Assembly: GCF_000242455.2 (NCBI RefSeq)
Contig: NC_019892.1
Coordinates: 7,760,744-7,824,743, forward strand
Reading direction: 5' to 3'
DNA length: 64,000 nucleotides
Origin: Singulisphaera acidiphila DSM 18658
GTDB lineage: Bacteria > Planctomycetota > Planctomycetia > Isosphaerales > Isosphaeraceae
The translations under genes and the position numbers were made by a program. Shown in pieces: positions 25,887 through 33,380 of this stretch; the stretch's first letter is position 1; every line of letters starts with the position of its first letter. The notes beneath the pieces are model-generated. The model had not been told where the DNA came from and did not search any database. It saw only the letters and a list, made by a program, of their open reading frames with translations.

Positions 25887-25907
25887 GGGGCGCCCCTCTT
25901 TTTTTTT
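25887..25907 (+). terminator. Terminator-like hairpin with nine T residues on the plus strand
   Basis: GGGGCGCCCC (25887-25896) is self-complementary and is followed by TC and nine T residues. The neighbouring genes are on the minus strand, so no annotated plus-strand transcript ends here. It may act on antisense transcription or simply be an A/T tract in the gap. Confidence 0.35.
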
Positions 25908-26024
25908 CTACCTGCTTAAAATCAGTTCCAACGGCCCGGACGCGGGTATTGCTGTCGATGCCATCCTCGATCCCTTGATTTTCGATCGTACTGAGTCGGA
26001 CCTCTTCGCCGAGACGCCTTAGCT

Positions 26025-27077
26025 TCAACCCCGACTCCCAAGATCAGGTGCTCGAAGCGGCGCCCCGGTCGCCCTGGCCCGTTCGACGGCCTGGCTCGCC
26101 AACGCGGCAAGAGTCGCGGCGTAGTCTCGGCCGGAAGCCCGCAACGCTCGCGCCCAACCCGCGGTCGGTCCGATATCGGGGTTCGGGTTCACTTCCAGGA
26201 TTATGGGCTCGCCACGGCCATCAAGTCGAAGGTCGACCCGAGCATAGTCACGGCAGCCGGTCACCTTGAACGCCGAGACGGCCAACCCCGCCATGCTCTC
26301 GGCCAGTTCGCGTTCAATCCTCGCCGGGCAAGAGACGGGACTTGCGCGGTCCTCCGCCGATCCGACGGACCACTTGGCCGCATAAGTCAAAATCGGCCAG
26401 GTTCCTTCCACCGACTCATAAGCGACTTCGGCAATCGGCAAGGCCACAGGCTCCGGAAGGGCAAGCACCCCTACATTGTATTCAGGGCCAGGCAAGTAGG
26501 CTTCAACCAGCGCTGAGCCACCATACGTCGCATGGATCCAGGCGACGCGGGCACACGCCGAATTCCAGTCGAGCACGACGCTCGCCTGATCGATCCCGAG
26601 GCTGCCATCCTCGGCGTCCGGCTTGACGATCGCCGGGCCTGACCAGTCCCACCTTGGGACTGACGCACCCAGTTCCATCACAAAACCAGGGGCCGTTGGC
26701 AAACCAGCGCCGCGCAACAGGCACTTGGCTCGCCCCTTGGAGACACAGAGCGCCAATGCCTCCAACGGTGAGCCGGTGTAGGGATAGCCGGCCAGTTCGA
26801 GGAGGCCGGTCATGTGCGTCGCGGCAGCCGTCGAACCCCCGAAACCTTCAATCAGGTTGAAGACAACGTCCGGAGCAAGCCGGTCGAGATTGTGGAGCAC
26901 GTCGACCACGGGGGGACTCGCCGCCAGCAACCTCGCGTCCCATCCCTGGGCCTCGAAACTGGCAACAACGGCCTGAGCGACCCCGACAACATCCGACTCG
27001 GAGACGGCGTCCGGGTGCTCCGGCGGCAAGACCGGCGCATTGTAGAGGACAGCGACCTTCAGCCGGACCGAGGTCAC
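26025..27077 (-). CDS. ATP-grasp ligase, D-Ala-D-Ala-ligase-like (second of a pair)
   Basis: The 350-residue protein has the ATP-grasp layout: an N-terminal domain (PDVVFNLIEGFGGS, then LLELAGYPYTGSPLEALALC), the ATP-binding segment IVKPDAEDGSLGI, a central VEAYLPGPEYNVGVL strand, and metal-binding ILEVNPNPDIGPTAGW at the end. Such enzymes join a carboxylate to an amino group through an acyl phosphate. The GTG start at 27077 overlaps the stop of the preceding gene by GTGA, so the two ligases are translationally coupled. The C-terminal substrate loop differs from that of true Ddl, and with a paralogue alongside and kamA upstream, cell-wall D-Ala-D-Ala synthesis is unlikely. Beta-lysine or its peptide is an inferred substrate. 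Confidence 0.85.
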   Translation of the reverse strand: MTSVRLKVAVLYNAPVLPPEHPDAVSESDVVGVAQAVVASFEAQGWDARLLAASPPVVDVLHNLDRLAPDVVFNLIEGFGGSTAAATHMTGLLELAGYPYTGSPLEALALCVSKGRAKCLLRGAGLPTAPGFVMELGASVPRWDWSGPAIVKPDAEDGSLGIDQASVVLDWNSACARVAWIHATYGGSALVEAYLPGPEYNVGVLALPEPVALPIAEVAYESVEGTWPILTYAAKWSVGSAEDRASPVSCPARIERELAESMAGLAVSAFKVTGCRDYARVDLRLDGRGEPIILEVNPNPDIGPTAGWARALRASGRDYAATLAALASQAVERARATGAPLRAPDLGSRG

Positions 27078-28114
27078 GAACTCACTCCCGCACTTGAAGC
27101 CGACGCCAACCCGGCACGGGTCAAAGCCACGCGGAGAACCTTGCGGATCAAGTCGGCATAGCCGATTCCCATCCCCCGGGCAAGGATGATCAGGTCGCTC
27201 CAATCGGGAGCCAGACCAGGGAGCGGGTTGGCTTCAATGAAGTAAGGGACGCCATCGCGGATCCGAAAATCGATCCGCGCCAGGTCGCGACAGCCCAGGG
27301 CTTCGTAAGAGCCGAGGGCCGACCGAATCAGACTCGTCATAACGCTGGGAGCAAGCTGAGCCGGCGTCTGATACTCGACGCGATCATCCCAGTCGCGTTT
27401 CACCTCGATCGAGTAGACGAAGCGATCGTTGGGCGTCTTCGGCCGAATCTTCATCGCCCCGATCACCTCGGCACCGTCCCCGTTGCCGACGATCCCGACC
27501 GTCACTTCCTCCCCCGCGATAAACTCCTCGATCAAGACAGGCTGGCCATAATCGCGTGAGAGAACCTGGTAAAGTTCGATAACTTCGTCATGGGTATCAG
27601 CGAGACAACGCGCGCGGATTCCTTTGCTCGAGCCTTCGAAACAGGGTTTAACGATCCATTGATGGGATCCTTCAGTGACTTTCGAGGTGCGCAACAAGGA
27701 CTTCACTTGAGTTGATGAAAGGCCGGCGGCGCAGGCAACCCCTTGGGGTACGGCGACCGAATCGGCGACCAGCCGCTTGGCGACTCCCTTGTCGAGCGCA
27801 GCGGCAAGCGTCAGTGGGTCGGACCCCGAATAAGGGATTCCGAGCATCTCGAGCACGGCCGGGACACGAGCCTCTCGGTTCCGCCCCGTCCCTTCCCCCT
27901 CGGCGAGGTTCCAGACGAAGTCGGGAGGATCGGCGAGAACGCGATGGAGCAACGCACGACCGTCGCCCAGCAGGACGACGTCGTGCCCATCAGCCCGAAG
28001 CACCTCAGCCAGGGCCTCGATCGTTTGCGGCTTGTCGAACTCCTCGTACCGGTCGTCGGGCCCGTCAGCCGAGGCGACAACCGGCACGAGGTCGAAGGCG
28101 ATTCCGATCCTCAA
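27074..28114 (-). CDS. ATP-grasp ligase, D-Ala-D-Ala-ligase-like (first of a pair)
   Basis: A 346-residue paralogue of the next gene. It shows PDFVWNLAEGEGTGRN, MLGIPYSGSDPLTLAAALDK, the ATP loop IVKPCFEGSSKGI, LIEEFIAGEEVTVGIVG, and the metal site YFIEANPLPGLAPDWSD. All three D-Ala-D-Ala ligase regions are recognisable, but the terminal dipeptide-binding PGMT-type motif of Ddl reads PGLAPDW. It lies 11 bases after kamA and overlaps the second ligase by 4 bases, so the three genes form one operon. It probably forms a peptide or amide bond using the aminomutase product or a lysine-derived amine. This is inference from context. Confidence 0.87.
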   Translation of the reverse strand: MRIGIAFDLVPVVASADGPDDRYEEFDKPQTIEALAEVLRADGHDVVLLGDGRALLHRVLADPPDFVWNLAEGEGTGRNREARVPAVLEMLGIPYSGSDPLTLAAALDKGVAKRLVADSVAVPQGVACAAGLSSTQVKSLLRTSKVTEGSHQWIVKPCFEGSSKGIRARCLADTHDEVIELYQVLSRDYGQPVLIEEFIAGEEVTVGIVGNGDGAEVIGAMKIRPKTPNDRFVYSIEVKRDWDDRVEYQTPAQLAPSVMTSLIRSALGSYEALGCRDLARIDFRIRDGVPYFIEANPLPGLAPDWSDLIILARGMGIGYADLIRKVLRVALTRAGLASASSAGVSS

Positions 28115-28125
28115 TGCCTGAGTCC

Positions 28126-29583
28126 TTAGAGGGCCGGAGTGTGACCTTGGCCATTTCCGTTGGACGCGGCCCCGCCAGCGCGTCCGTTTCCAGACCGACC
28201 GGGAGACTTCTTCGGACTTGGCCCCTGGGGTCCGTGACCGTTGCTAAGCCCGTTGGCGATCCCCCTGGCTCGTCGCCGGCTCAGGCGCGGATTTCCCTCG
28301 GGGATGAGGACTTCCGCCTGCCCTTCGAGCAAGGCGCTCACCCCTTGCGTCTCGACCACTTCCTGCTTCAAAGGGGGTTCCCCGGTGGGGTGATAGTTAA
28401 CGATCATCCCCTCGTAGTTGCGCAGGACGACCGAGTCGTTGGTGGCTGAGAGCAAGTAGTTGGGCATCAACGGGATCTTGCCCCCCCCTCGAGGGGCGTC
28501 GACAACGTAGGTGGGCACGCCCAGGCCCGAGATGTGCCCACGAAGCCCTTCAATGATCTCGATCCCTTTCCAGACCGGGGTACGAAAGTGCCCTGCCCCG
28601 GTCACCGGATCGCAGTGGAACAGGTAATACGGCCTCACCTTGATCCGAAGCAGGGCCCGGCAAAGCGCGCGCTGAGTGGCGAGGCTATCGTTGACCCCCT
28701 TCAAAAGGACCGCGTGGTTGTTGATCGGCAGCCCGCGCATCCGCAAGCGATCGCAGGCGCGTCGGCATTCCGACGTCACTTCCCGAGGATGGTTGAAATG
28801 CGTCTGGATCCAGATCTTGCCGGAAGATTCAAGGATATCAAGAAGATCATTGTCTTCGAGCCGTTGCGGCAAGGTCACGGGCACGCGAGTACCGATCCGG
28901 ATGACGTCAAGATGCGGGATCGCGCTCAGGCTCTCAACAAAGTAGGCAAGCTTCTCGAGGGGAAGGGTGAGTGGATCTCCTCCCGAAACGATCACGTCGT
29001 GGATCTCAGGATGGTCGCGGACGTACTCGACCATTCGCTGATCACTGCGCGAGACCGAATCCCAGCCGCCCCGTTTCATCGTGGCGCGTTTCCGGGTGCA
29101 GAACCGGCAATACATCGTACAGACGTGCGTGGTGACGAGGAGGGCACGGTCGGGATAGCGATGCGTGAGGCCCGGGACGGGAGAATCCTTGTCTTCGTCG
29201 AGCGGATCCTCCTCCCCCTCCGCACCGGTCATTTCCAAGGGAGAGGGAACCGACTGGAGCCGGATCGGATCGAGCGGGTCGAACCGATCGATCAAGGAGA
29301 AGTAATACGGCGGGATGGCAAGCTTGTATTGAGCCTGAAGAGACTCAATGGCATGTTGCTCCGCTTCGGTGAAGGGGATGAGATCGAGAATCTGGCGGGG
29401 GTGCCGGACGGCATGTTGCGACTGCCAGTGCCAGTCATTCCAATCAGCGTCGGGCACGTCGGCCCAGACGGGGTGGCGGGGGGTGGGTTGCGGCGTCGAA
29501 CTGGGAGGCTCGTCGCCATCAGCAACCTCGACCGCATCTGGGATGGTGACGGCTGTGCTCGTGGAGCTACTCGGCTCGCCCAT
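28126..29583 (-). CDS. kamA: Lysine 2,3-aminomutase (radical SAM, PLP)
   Basis: KamA turns L-lysine into L-beta-lysine by a radical mechanism with SAM, a 4Fe-4S cluster and PLP. The protein shows the cluster motif CTMYCRFC followed by TRKRATM, the SAM-binding VSGGDPL, the lysine-binding Asp regions FHCDPVTGAGHF and YVVDAPRGGG, and the PLP lysine in GGGKIPL. At 485 residues it is longer than the roughly 340-residue EpmB and resembles KamA/AblA, with a Ser/Pro-rich N-terminal extension and a Gly/Asn/Ser-rich tail of about 60 residues. The ATG at 29583 has AGGGTCAGGA upstream; the TTG at 29601 is less likely. First gene of an operon with two ATP-grasp ligases. In methanogens AblA works with an acetyltransferase to make N-acetyl-beta-lysine. 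Confidence 0.93.
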   Translation of the reverse strand: MGEPSSSTSTAVTIPDAVEVADGDEPPSSTPQPTPRHPVWADVPDADWNDWHWQSQHAVRHPRQILDLIPFTEAEQHAIESLQAQYKLAIPPYYFSLIDRFDPLDPIRLQSVPSPLEMTGAEGEEDPLDEDKDSPVPGLTHRYPDRALLVTTHVCTMYCRFCTRKRATMKRGGWDSVSRSDQRMVEYVRDHPEIHDVIVSGGDPLTLPLEKLAYFVESLSAIPHLDVIRIGTRVPVTLPQRLEDNDLLDILESSGKIWIQTHFNHPREVTSECRRACDRLRMRGLPINNHAVLLKGVNDSLATQRALCRALLRIKVRPYYLFHCDPVTGAGHFRTPVWKGIEIIEGLRGHISGLGVPTYVVDAPRGGGKIPLMPNYLLSATNDSVVLRNYEGMIVNYHPTGEPPLKQEVVETQGVSALLEGQAEVLIPEGNPRLSRRRARGIANGLSNGHGPQGPSPKKSPGRSGNGRAGGAASNGNGQGHTPAL

Positions 29584-30097
29584 CGTGGTCCTGACCCTCA
29601 AAAATGAGAGTAGTAGGGTTCAGACGAATGTCCGCTCCCTGAAAGGTCTGTGGGATTCTAAGCAATCAATGAAACGAGGCAAGAGGAATCATCTCGGGAG
29701 TTCAACAAGAATTGGCAAATTCTCACTCACGCCTCGAAACACCTTCAGCGATCGGCGTGCCATGCCTTCTCGCATCAGGAGAAATTCGTGGTTCTTTGAA
29801 GAGATCTGACAATGACCGAGACGAGTCCCGAACGCAGGGCTCGAAGCCGCGCCCCGTGGATTCCCCTGAATCGTTCTCAAACCCGGTTGTCAACCGCGCA
29901 ATGGGAGTGCGGTGAGGCTTGCCAGGTCTCTTGGGGAGCCGACTCGATTCTCGAGCGGGTTTCATGACCCGCGGGGTGACGCGGGCACCATTGGCGAGTA
30001 AGATTGCCGGAAAGTTCGCTGAGCGACCGTGCGCTCGTCCCAGCGCCGCTGGACATGAACCACTCGATTGTCGACCCTCCCGTTCGGAGCCGAACCT
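29584..30097. other. Intergenic region between divergent kamA and M20 peptidase genes
   Basis: A 514-base region that must hold the promoters of the kamA operon (minus) and of the M20 gene (plus). Open frames here (for example 29723-30676 on the minus strand) are shadows running into the M20 gene. No repeat, RNA or other element was recognised. Confidence 0.45.
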
Positions 30098-31255
30098 GTG
30101 GACGCCGTGACTCGCCTGCTGTCTGATCTCGTTGCGATTCCGAGCGTCAATCCGATGGGTCGTCCGCTCCAGGGCAAAGGATTTCTCGAAGGTGGGATGT
30201 CCGACTACCTTGAGAATTGGTTCCAGTCGCTGGGAGTCCCTTACGAACGGCGAACTGTCGCGCCGGGGCGCGACAACCTGATCGCCCGCTACAAGTCGCC
30301 TCACGACCGGAAGACGGTGCTTTTCGACGCCCACCAGGACACGGTCCCGACCGACGGGATGACGATTTCGCCGTTTGTCCCGGAGATTCGGGACGGTCGG
30401 CTCTACGGCCGAGGATCGTGCGACGTGAAGGGGGGCATGGCGGCCATGCTCGAAGCGTTCGCCCGGCTCGTCAAGGAGCGTCCCGCCAATTCGGCTTCGG
30501 TCGTCATGGCCTGCACCGTGGATGAAGAATTCACCCACATCGGTTCCTCCCAACTCGCCGCTTCTCCCCGAATGGCCGACTACGCAATCGTCGCAGAGCC
30601 AACCAAGCTCGACATCGTCCACCGCCACAAGGGGGCGGTTCGCTGGAAGATTCGGACCAAGGGGGTTGCCTGCCATAGCTCCACCCCCAAGCTCGGCATC
30701 AATGCGATCTACCGGATGGGCGAGTTGCTGGGTGCGCTCTCGGAATACGCCGACATGCTCTCACAGGCCACGCCCGACCCGATCCTGGGCCCTCCGAGCC
30801 TCTCGGTCGGCCGGATCGAAGGGGGCCTGAGCGTCAACGTCGTCCCCGACTGGTGCGAGATCGAGGTCGACCGCCGGATCATCCCGGGCGAGGCCCCATC
30901 CGACTGCTACCAGCGAGTGCAGACCTACCTTCGCGATCGCTTGGGAGATTCGGTGACCTGGGAATTCTTTCCCCCTTGGGTCAATATGCCCCCCCTCTCA
31001 CAGGAAGTGGGCGACGAAAACGGCTGGGTGGCTCGGGTGCGCCATGCCGTCGGTGAAGCGTCGGGGCGAGTCCCCGAGCTTGCGGGGGTGCCCTACGGGA
31101 CCGATGCTGGTCCCCTCGGTCAGACCGGTCTGCCCTGCCTGGTGATCGGGCCGGGCGATATTGCGCAGGCCCATACGAAGGATGAGTGGATCGAGCTCGA
31201 CCAGGTCCAAACGGCCGTCGACGCGTATTATCAGATTGCTTTGGCACTCGGCTGA
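30098..31255 (+). CDS. M20-family metallopeptidase/deacylase (ArgE/DapE-like)
   Basis: A 385-residue cytoplasmic zinc hydrolase of the ArgE/DapE/CPG2 group, which removes acyl or peptidyl groups from amino acids. The bimetal site is clear: FDAHQDTVP (His and Asp), GRGSCDVKGGMAAML (bridging Asp), TVDEEFTHIG (the Glu-Glu base and ligand), VAEPTKLDIV (Glu) and QAHTKDEWIELDQ (final His). The lid domain with RIEGGLSVNVVPDWCEIEVDRR is typical. The GTG at 30098 has GGAG 8 bases upstream; the frame could also start at a TTG 10 codons earlier. The substrate is uncertain. It is divergent from kamA; a deacylase of an acylated amino acid in that pathway is possible but unproven. Confidence 0.88.
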   Translation: MDAVTRLLSDLVAIPSVNPMGRPLQGKGFLEGGMSDYLENWFQSLGVPYERRTVAPGRDNLIARYKSPHDRKTVLFDAHQDTVPTDGMTISPFVPEIRDGRLYGRGSCDVKGGMAAMLEAFARLVKERPANSASVVMACTVDEEFTHIGSSQLAASPRMADYAIVAEPTKLDIVHRHKGAVRWKIRTKGVACHSSTPKLGINAIYRMGELLGALSEYADMLSQATPDPILGPPSLSVGRIEGGLSVNVVPDWCEIEVDRRIIPGEAPSDCYQRVQTYLRDRLGDSVTWEFFPPWVNMPPLSQEVGDENGWVARVRHAVGEASGRVPELAGVPYGTDAGPLGQTGLPCLVIGPGDIAQAHTKDEWIELDQVQTAVDAYYQIALALG

Positions 31256-31277
31256 GCGATGCCACGCGCAGGTCGTG

Positions 31278-31325
31278 AAAAAAAAGAATCTCGTCGAGGC
31301 GGGTGAAAGGCACCCGCCCCACGAG
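31278..31325 (-). terminator. Rho-independent terminator (minus strand; may also serve the M20 gene)
   Basis: CTCGT-GGCGGGTG pairs with CACCCGCC-ACGAG around AAAGG (31290-31325). On the minus strand it is followed by a run of eight T residues (plus-strand A residues 31278-31285), fitting the end of the small secreted-protein gene 155 bases upstream. On the plus strand it lies 35 bases after the M20 stop. Confidence 0.7.
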
Positions 31326-31479
31326 AAAATCTTAAACCATTAAGTCGAGGAAAGGGCGGTTTTCGGAAGCCTGGGACACTGTCATCCATTCGGTCGAAAA
31401 CCAGAATGCGGGCGAGGGGCCTGCGGTCCCAGGAGTCGACAAACGATCCGAAGAACGCTCCCGACAAACGGGTCTGCGA

Positions 31480-31818
31480 TCAGAAGACGTCGAGAATGAA
31501 GTGGTGGCCCTGGTAGAACTTCTTCTTGTCCCAATCGTGCCAGCCGTGAGGATGGCGGGACCCAAGCGTGCGCCGACCACCGTAGTAATTCCGGTAGAAG
31601 GGTCCCTGGATCTGCGGAACAATTCGCTGTTCTTTGGGGTATACGTAGAACTTGTCGTAGAGTCCGTTGTAATCGGCGCCGCTGCCGGGAACCTGGGGCG
31701 GGACGTATGGCCAGTGCAGGTAGTTGGTCCAGTCCTGAGCTTTGGCCGTCTCGACGCCGCCAACCCCGGCGAATGCCGCGGCCAAGACAAACGCCTTGAT
31801 CCATGAGGAACGTGTCAT
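31480..31818 (-). CDS. Small secreted protein, planctomycete type
   Basis: A 112-residue protein with a clear signal peptide (KAFVLAAAFAGVGGVETAKAQ, cleavage after AKA). The mature part of about 84 residues is rich in Tyr, Trp, His, Pro and Gly: WPYVPPQVPGSGADYNGLYD, PFYRNYYGG, HPHGWHDWD, HHFILDVF. It contains no Cys. The aromatic and His content suggests a metal- or wall-associated role, but no family function is known to me. A strong ribosome-binding site (GGAGG) precedes the ATG. It is monocistronic and ends in a terminator. Confidence 0.75.
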   Translation of the reverse strand: MTRSSWIKAFVLAAAFAGVGGVETAKAQDWTNYLHWPYVPPQVPGSGADYNGLYDKFYVYPKEQRIVPQIQGPFYRNYYGGRRTLGSRHPHGWHDWDKKKFYQGHHFILDVF

Positions 31819-31995
31819 GATCCACCTCCGTGTAGAGAAAGCGATCCGCTACCGCCTCTAATCTGCCACCCGTTTTGCCGCGGTGCGGGCGGATTCGCAT
31901 TTTTTTTGGGTCGAATGGATCCGGTTCTTCAACTCACAAAGACCTGGGGGATTGGAATCGATCCCCGGAACAAAAGGACGGCGCAGGTCGCCGGA

Positions 31996-33156
31996 ATGAT
32001 GATGACAGGGATCGGTCGACTGGGTCTGGCATTGGCCTTCTCCGTACTCGCGATGGCTCCCTCGGCATCGCAGTCCCAAGAGCCTCGGCCCGAGGAAGCG
32101 CGATTGCGCGCCGAGGTCAAAACGCTCGCCTCCCCTGCCTTCGCGGGAAGAAGCGGTGAGGGGGGACGGAAAACGGCTCAACACCTCGTCGAGGCGTTCC
32201 GCGCCTTGAAACTCGAGCCGCTGTTCGACGGCCAATACACACAGCCCATCCCCGACAACGAACCGGGCCGGATTCTCGGCCAAAATGTCGGCGCCAGGAT
32301 CGTCGGATCCGACCCCAAGCTCCGTGACGAGTGGATTGTCCTCGCCGCCCATTTCGACCACCTGGGCGTGCGCGAAGGCCGGCTTTACCCCGGCGCCGAC
32401 GACAATGCCTCAGGAGTCGCCATGATGCTCGAAGTGGCGCGGGCGATCGCCCAGTCGCCCGAGGCGTCGAAGCGAAGCCTGATGTTCATCGGCTTCGACC
32501 TCGAAGAGATCGGCCTATACGGTTCGCGCTACTTCGTCGAACACTCGCCCGTGCCGTTGAAGCAGATCTCCCTGTTCATCACGGCCGACATGATCGGGCG
32601 ATCACTAGGGGGAGTCTGCGACCCCTACGTCTTCGTCATGGGGAGCGAACATGCCCCGGGGCTACGCCCTTGGATCGACCAGGCGGCAAAAGAGCGGCCG
32701 CTCAAGGTCGGTATGCTGGGGACCGACCTCCTGGTCCTGGACCGGAGCGACTACGGTCCGTTCCGGGCTCGCGAGATCCCCTACCTCTTCTTCAGCACCG
32801 GCGAGAACCCCACCTATCACACGCCTGACGATCGCCCCGAGACCTTGAATTATCCCAAGCTGGAGGCGATCAGCCAGGTCATCCACAAGTTGGTCCTTCA
32901 GGCGGCTTCCGCCCCCACGATGCCCACCTGGATTCAGGCCCCGGAAAACACGATCGGAGAGGTCGCCACCGTCCGTGATATCCTCCGTTCCCTGCTCGAG
33001 AACCAGGAGATGTTCAAGATCGGCGTGGCCCAGTTGTACTTGCTGAACAACACGGTGCGTACGCTCGACGCGATCGTCGAGCGCGGCTCGATCACGTCGA
33101 CGGAACGGGCGACGATGGTCAACGTCGCCCGGCTCGTGCTGATCACGATCCTCTGA
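31996..33156 (+). CDS. Exported M28-family zinc peptidase
   Basis: A 386-residue protein with signal peptide (GLALAFSVLAMAPSASQS) and an M28 aminopeptidase core: LAAHFDHLG (zinc His), YPGADDNASGVAMMLE (bridging Asp), GFDLEEIGLYGSRYF (base and ligand Glu), ITADMIGR (Asp), and YHTPDDRPETLNY (last His). The enzyme removes N-terminal residues from peptides in the periplasm or outside. A C-terminal extension of about 80 helical residues follows the catalytic domain. The start is uncertain: the three Met codons at 31996-32004 open the signal peptide, while the frame is open from 31906. Confidence 0.86.
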   Translation: MMMTGIGRLGLALAFSVLAMAPSASQSQEPRPEEARLRAEVKTLASPAFAGRSGEGGRKTAQHLVEAFRALKLEPLFDGQYTQPIPDNEPGRILGQNVGARIVGSDPKLRDEWIVLAAHFDHLGVREGRLYPGADDNASGVAMMLEVARAIAQSPEASKRSLMFIGFDLEEIGLYGSRYFVEHSPVPLKQISLFITADMIGRSLGGVCDPYVFVMGSEHAPGLRPWIDQAAKERPLKVGMLGTDLLVLDRSDYGPFRAREIPYLFFSTGENPTYHTPDDRPETLNYPKLEAISQVIHKLVLQAASAPTMPTWIQAPENTIGEVATVRDILRSLLENQEMFKIGVAQLYLLNNTVRTLDAIVERGSITSTERATMVNVARLVLITIL

Positions 33157-33299
33157 GGCTTCAAAACTTGCTGGACTCGCACGAGCTTTGAAACGAGTCA
33201 GGACTTCTGAGGCAAGCGAACTTCTTCAGGCCGTTGAATCCTCTTCAGAAGTCTGTCCCCGAAGGCGAATTGCACCGGAGTTGTTGATGATCTTCCGGA

Positions 33300-33331
33300 T
33301 GCCATGGGTTCCGTACTCGGAACCCATGGCA
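33300..33331. terminator. Perfect 13-bp inverted repeat between convergent genes
   Basis: TGCCATGGGTTCC, loop GTACTC, then GGAACCCATGGCA. It lies between the stop of the M28 peptidase (plus, 33156) and the stop of the propeller lipoprotein (minus, 33381). It has no T-run, so it is either a bidirectional transcript-end hairpin or a protein-binding palindrome. Confidence 0.5.
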
Positions 33332-33380
33332 CCCAAACGTCTCTCTTCCCCGGTGAAGCCTGACCTTCCGAGACAGGCAC

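Noticed and set aside
27074..28114. Housekeeping D-Ala-D-Ala ligase (ddl) for this ATP-grasp gene
   Set aside because: A coupled paralogue, the kamA operon and a changed C-terminal substrate motif argue against a simple ddl assignment; no mur or fts genes are near.
29723..30676. 317-codon minus-strand open frame in and beyond the kamA/M20 gap
   Set aside because: Most of it is antisense to the M20 peptidase; the part in the gap has no ribosome-binding site or family pattern.
31861..31906. Imperfect hairpin followed by eight T residues on the plus strand
   Set aside because: No plus-strand gene ends nearby; the stem is weak and the T-run lies in the leader of the M28 peptidase gene, so a terminator call is not supported.
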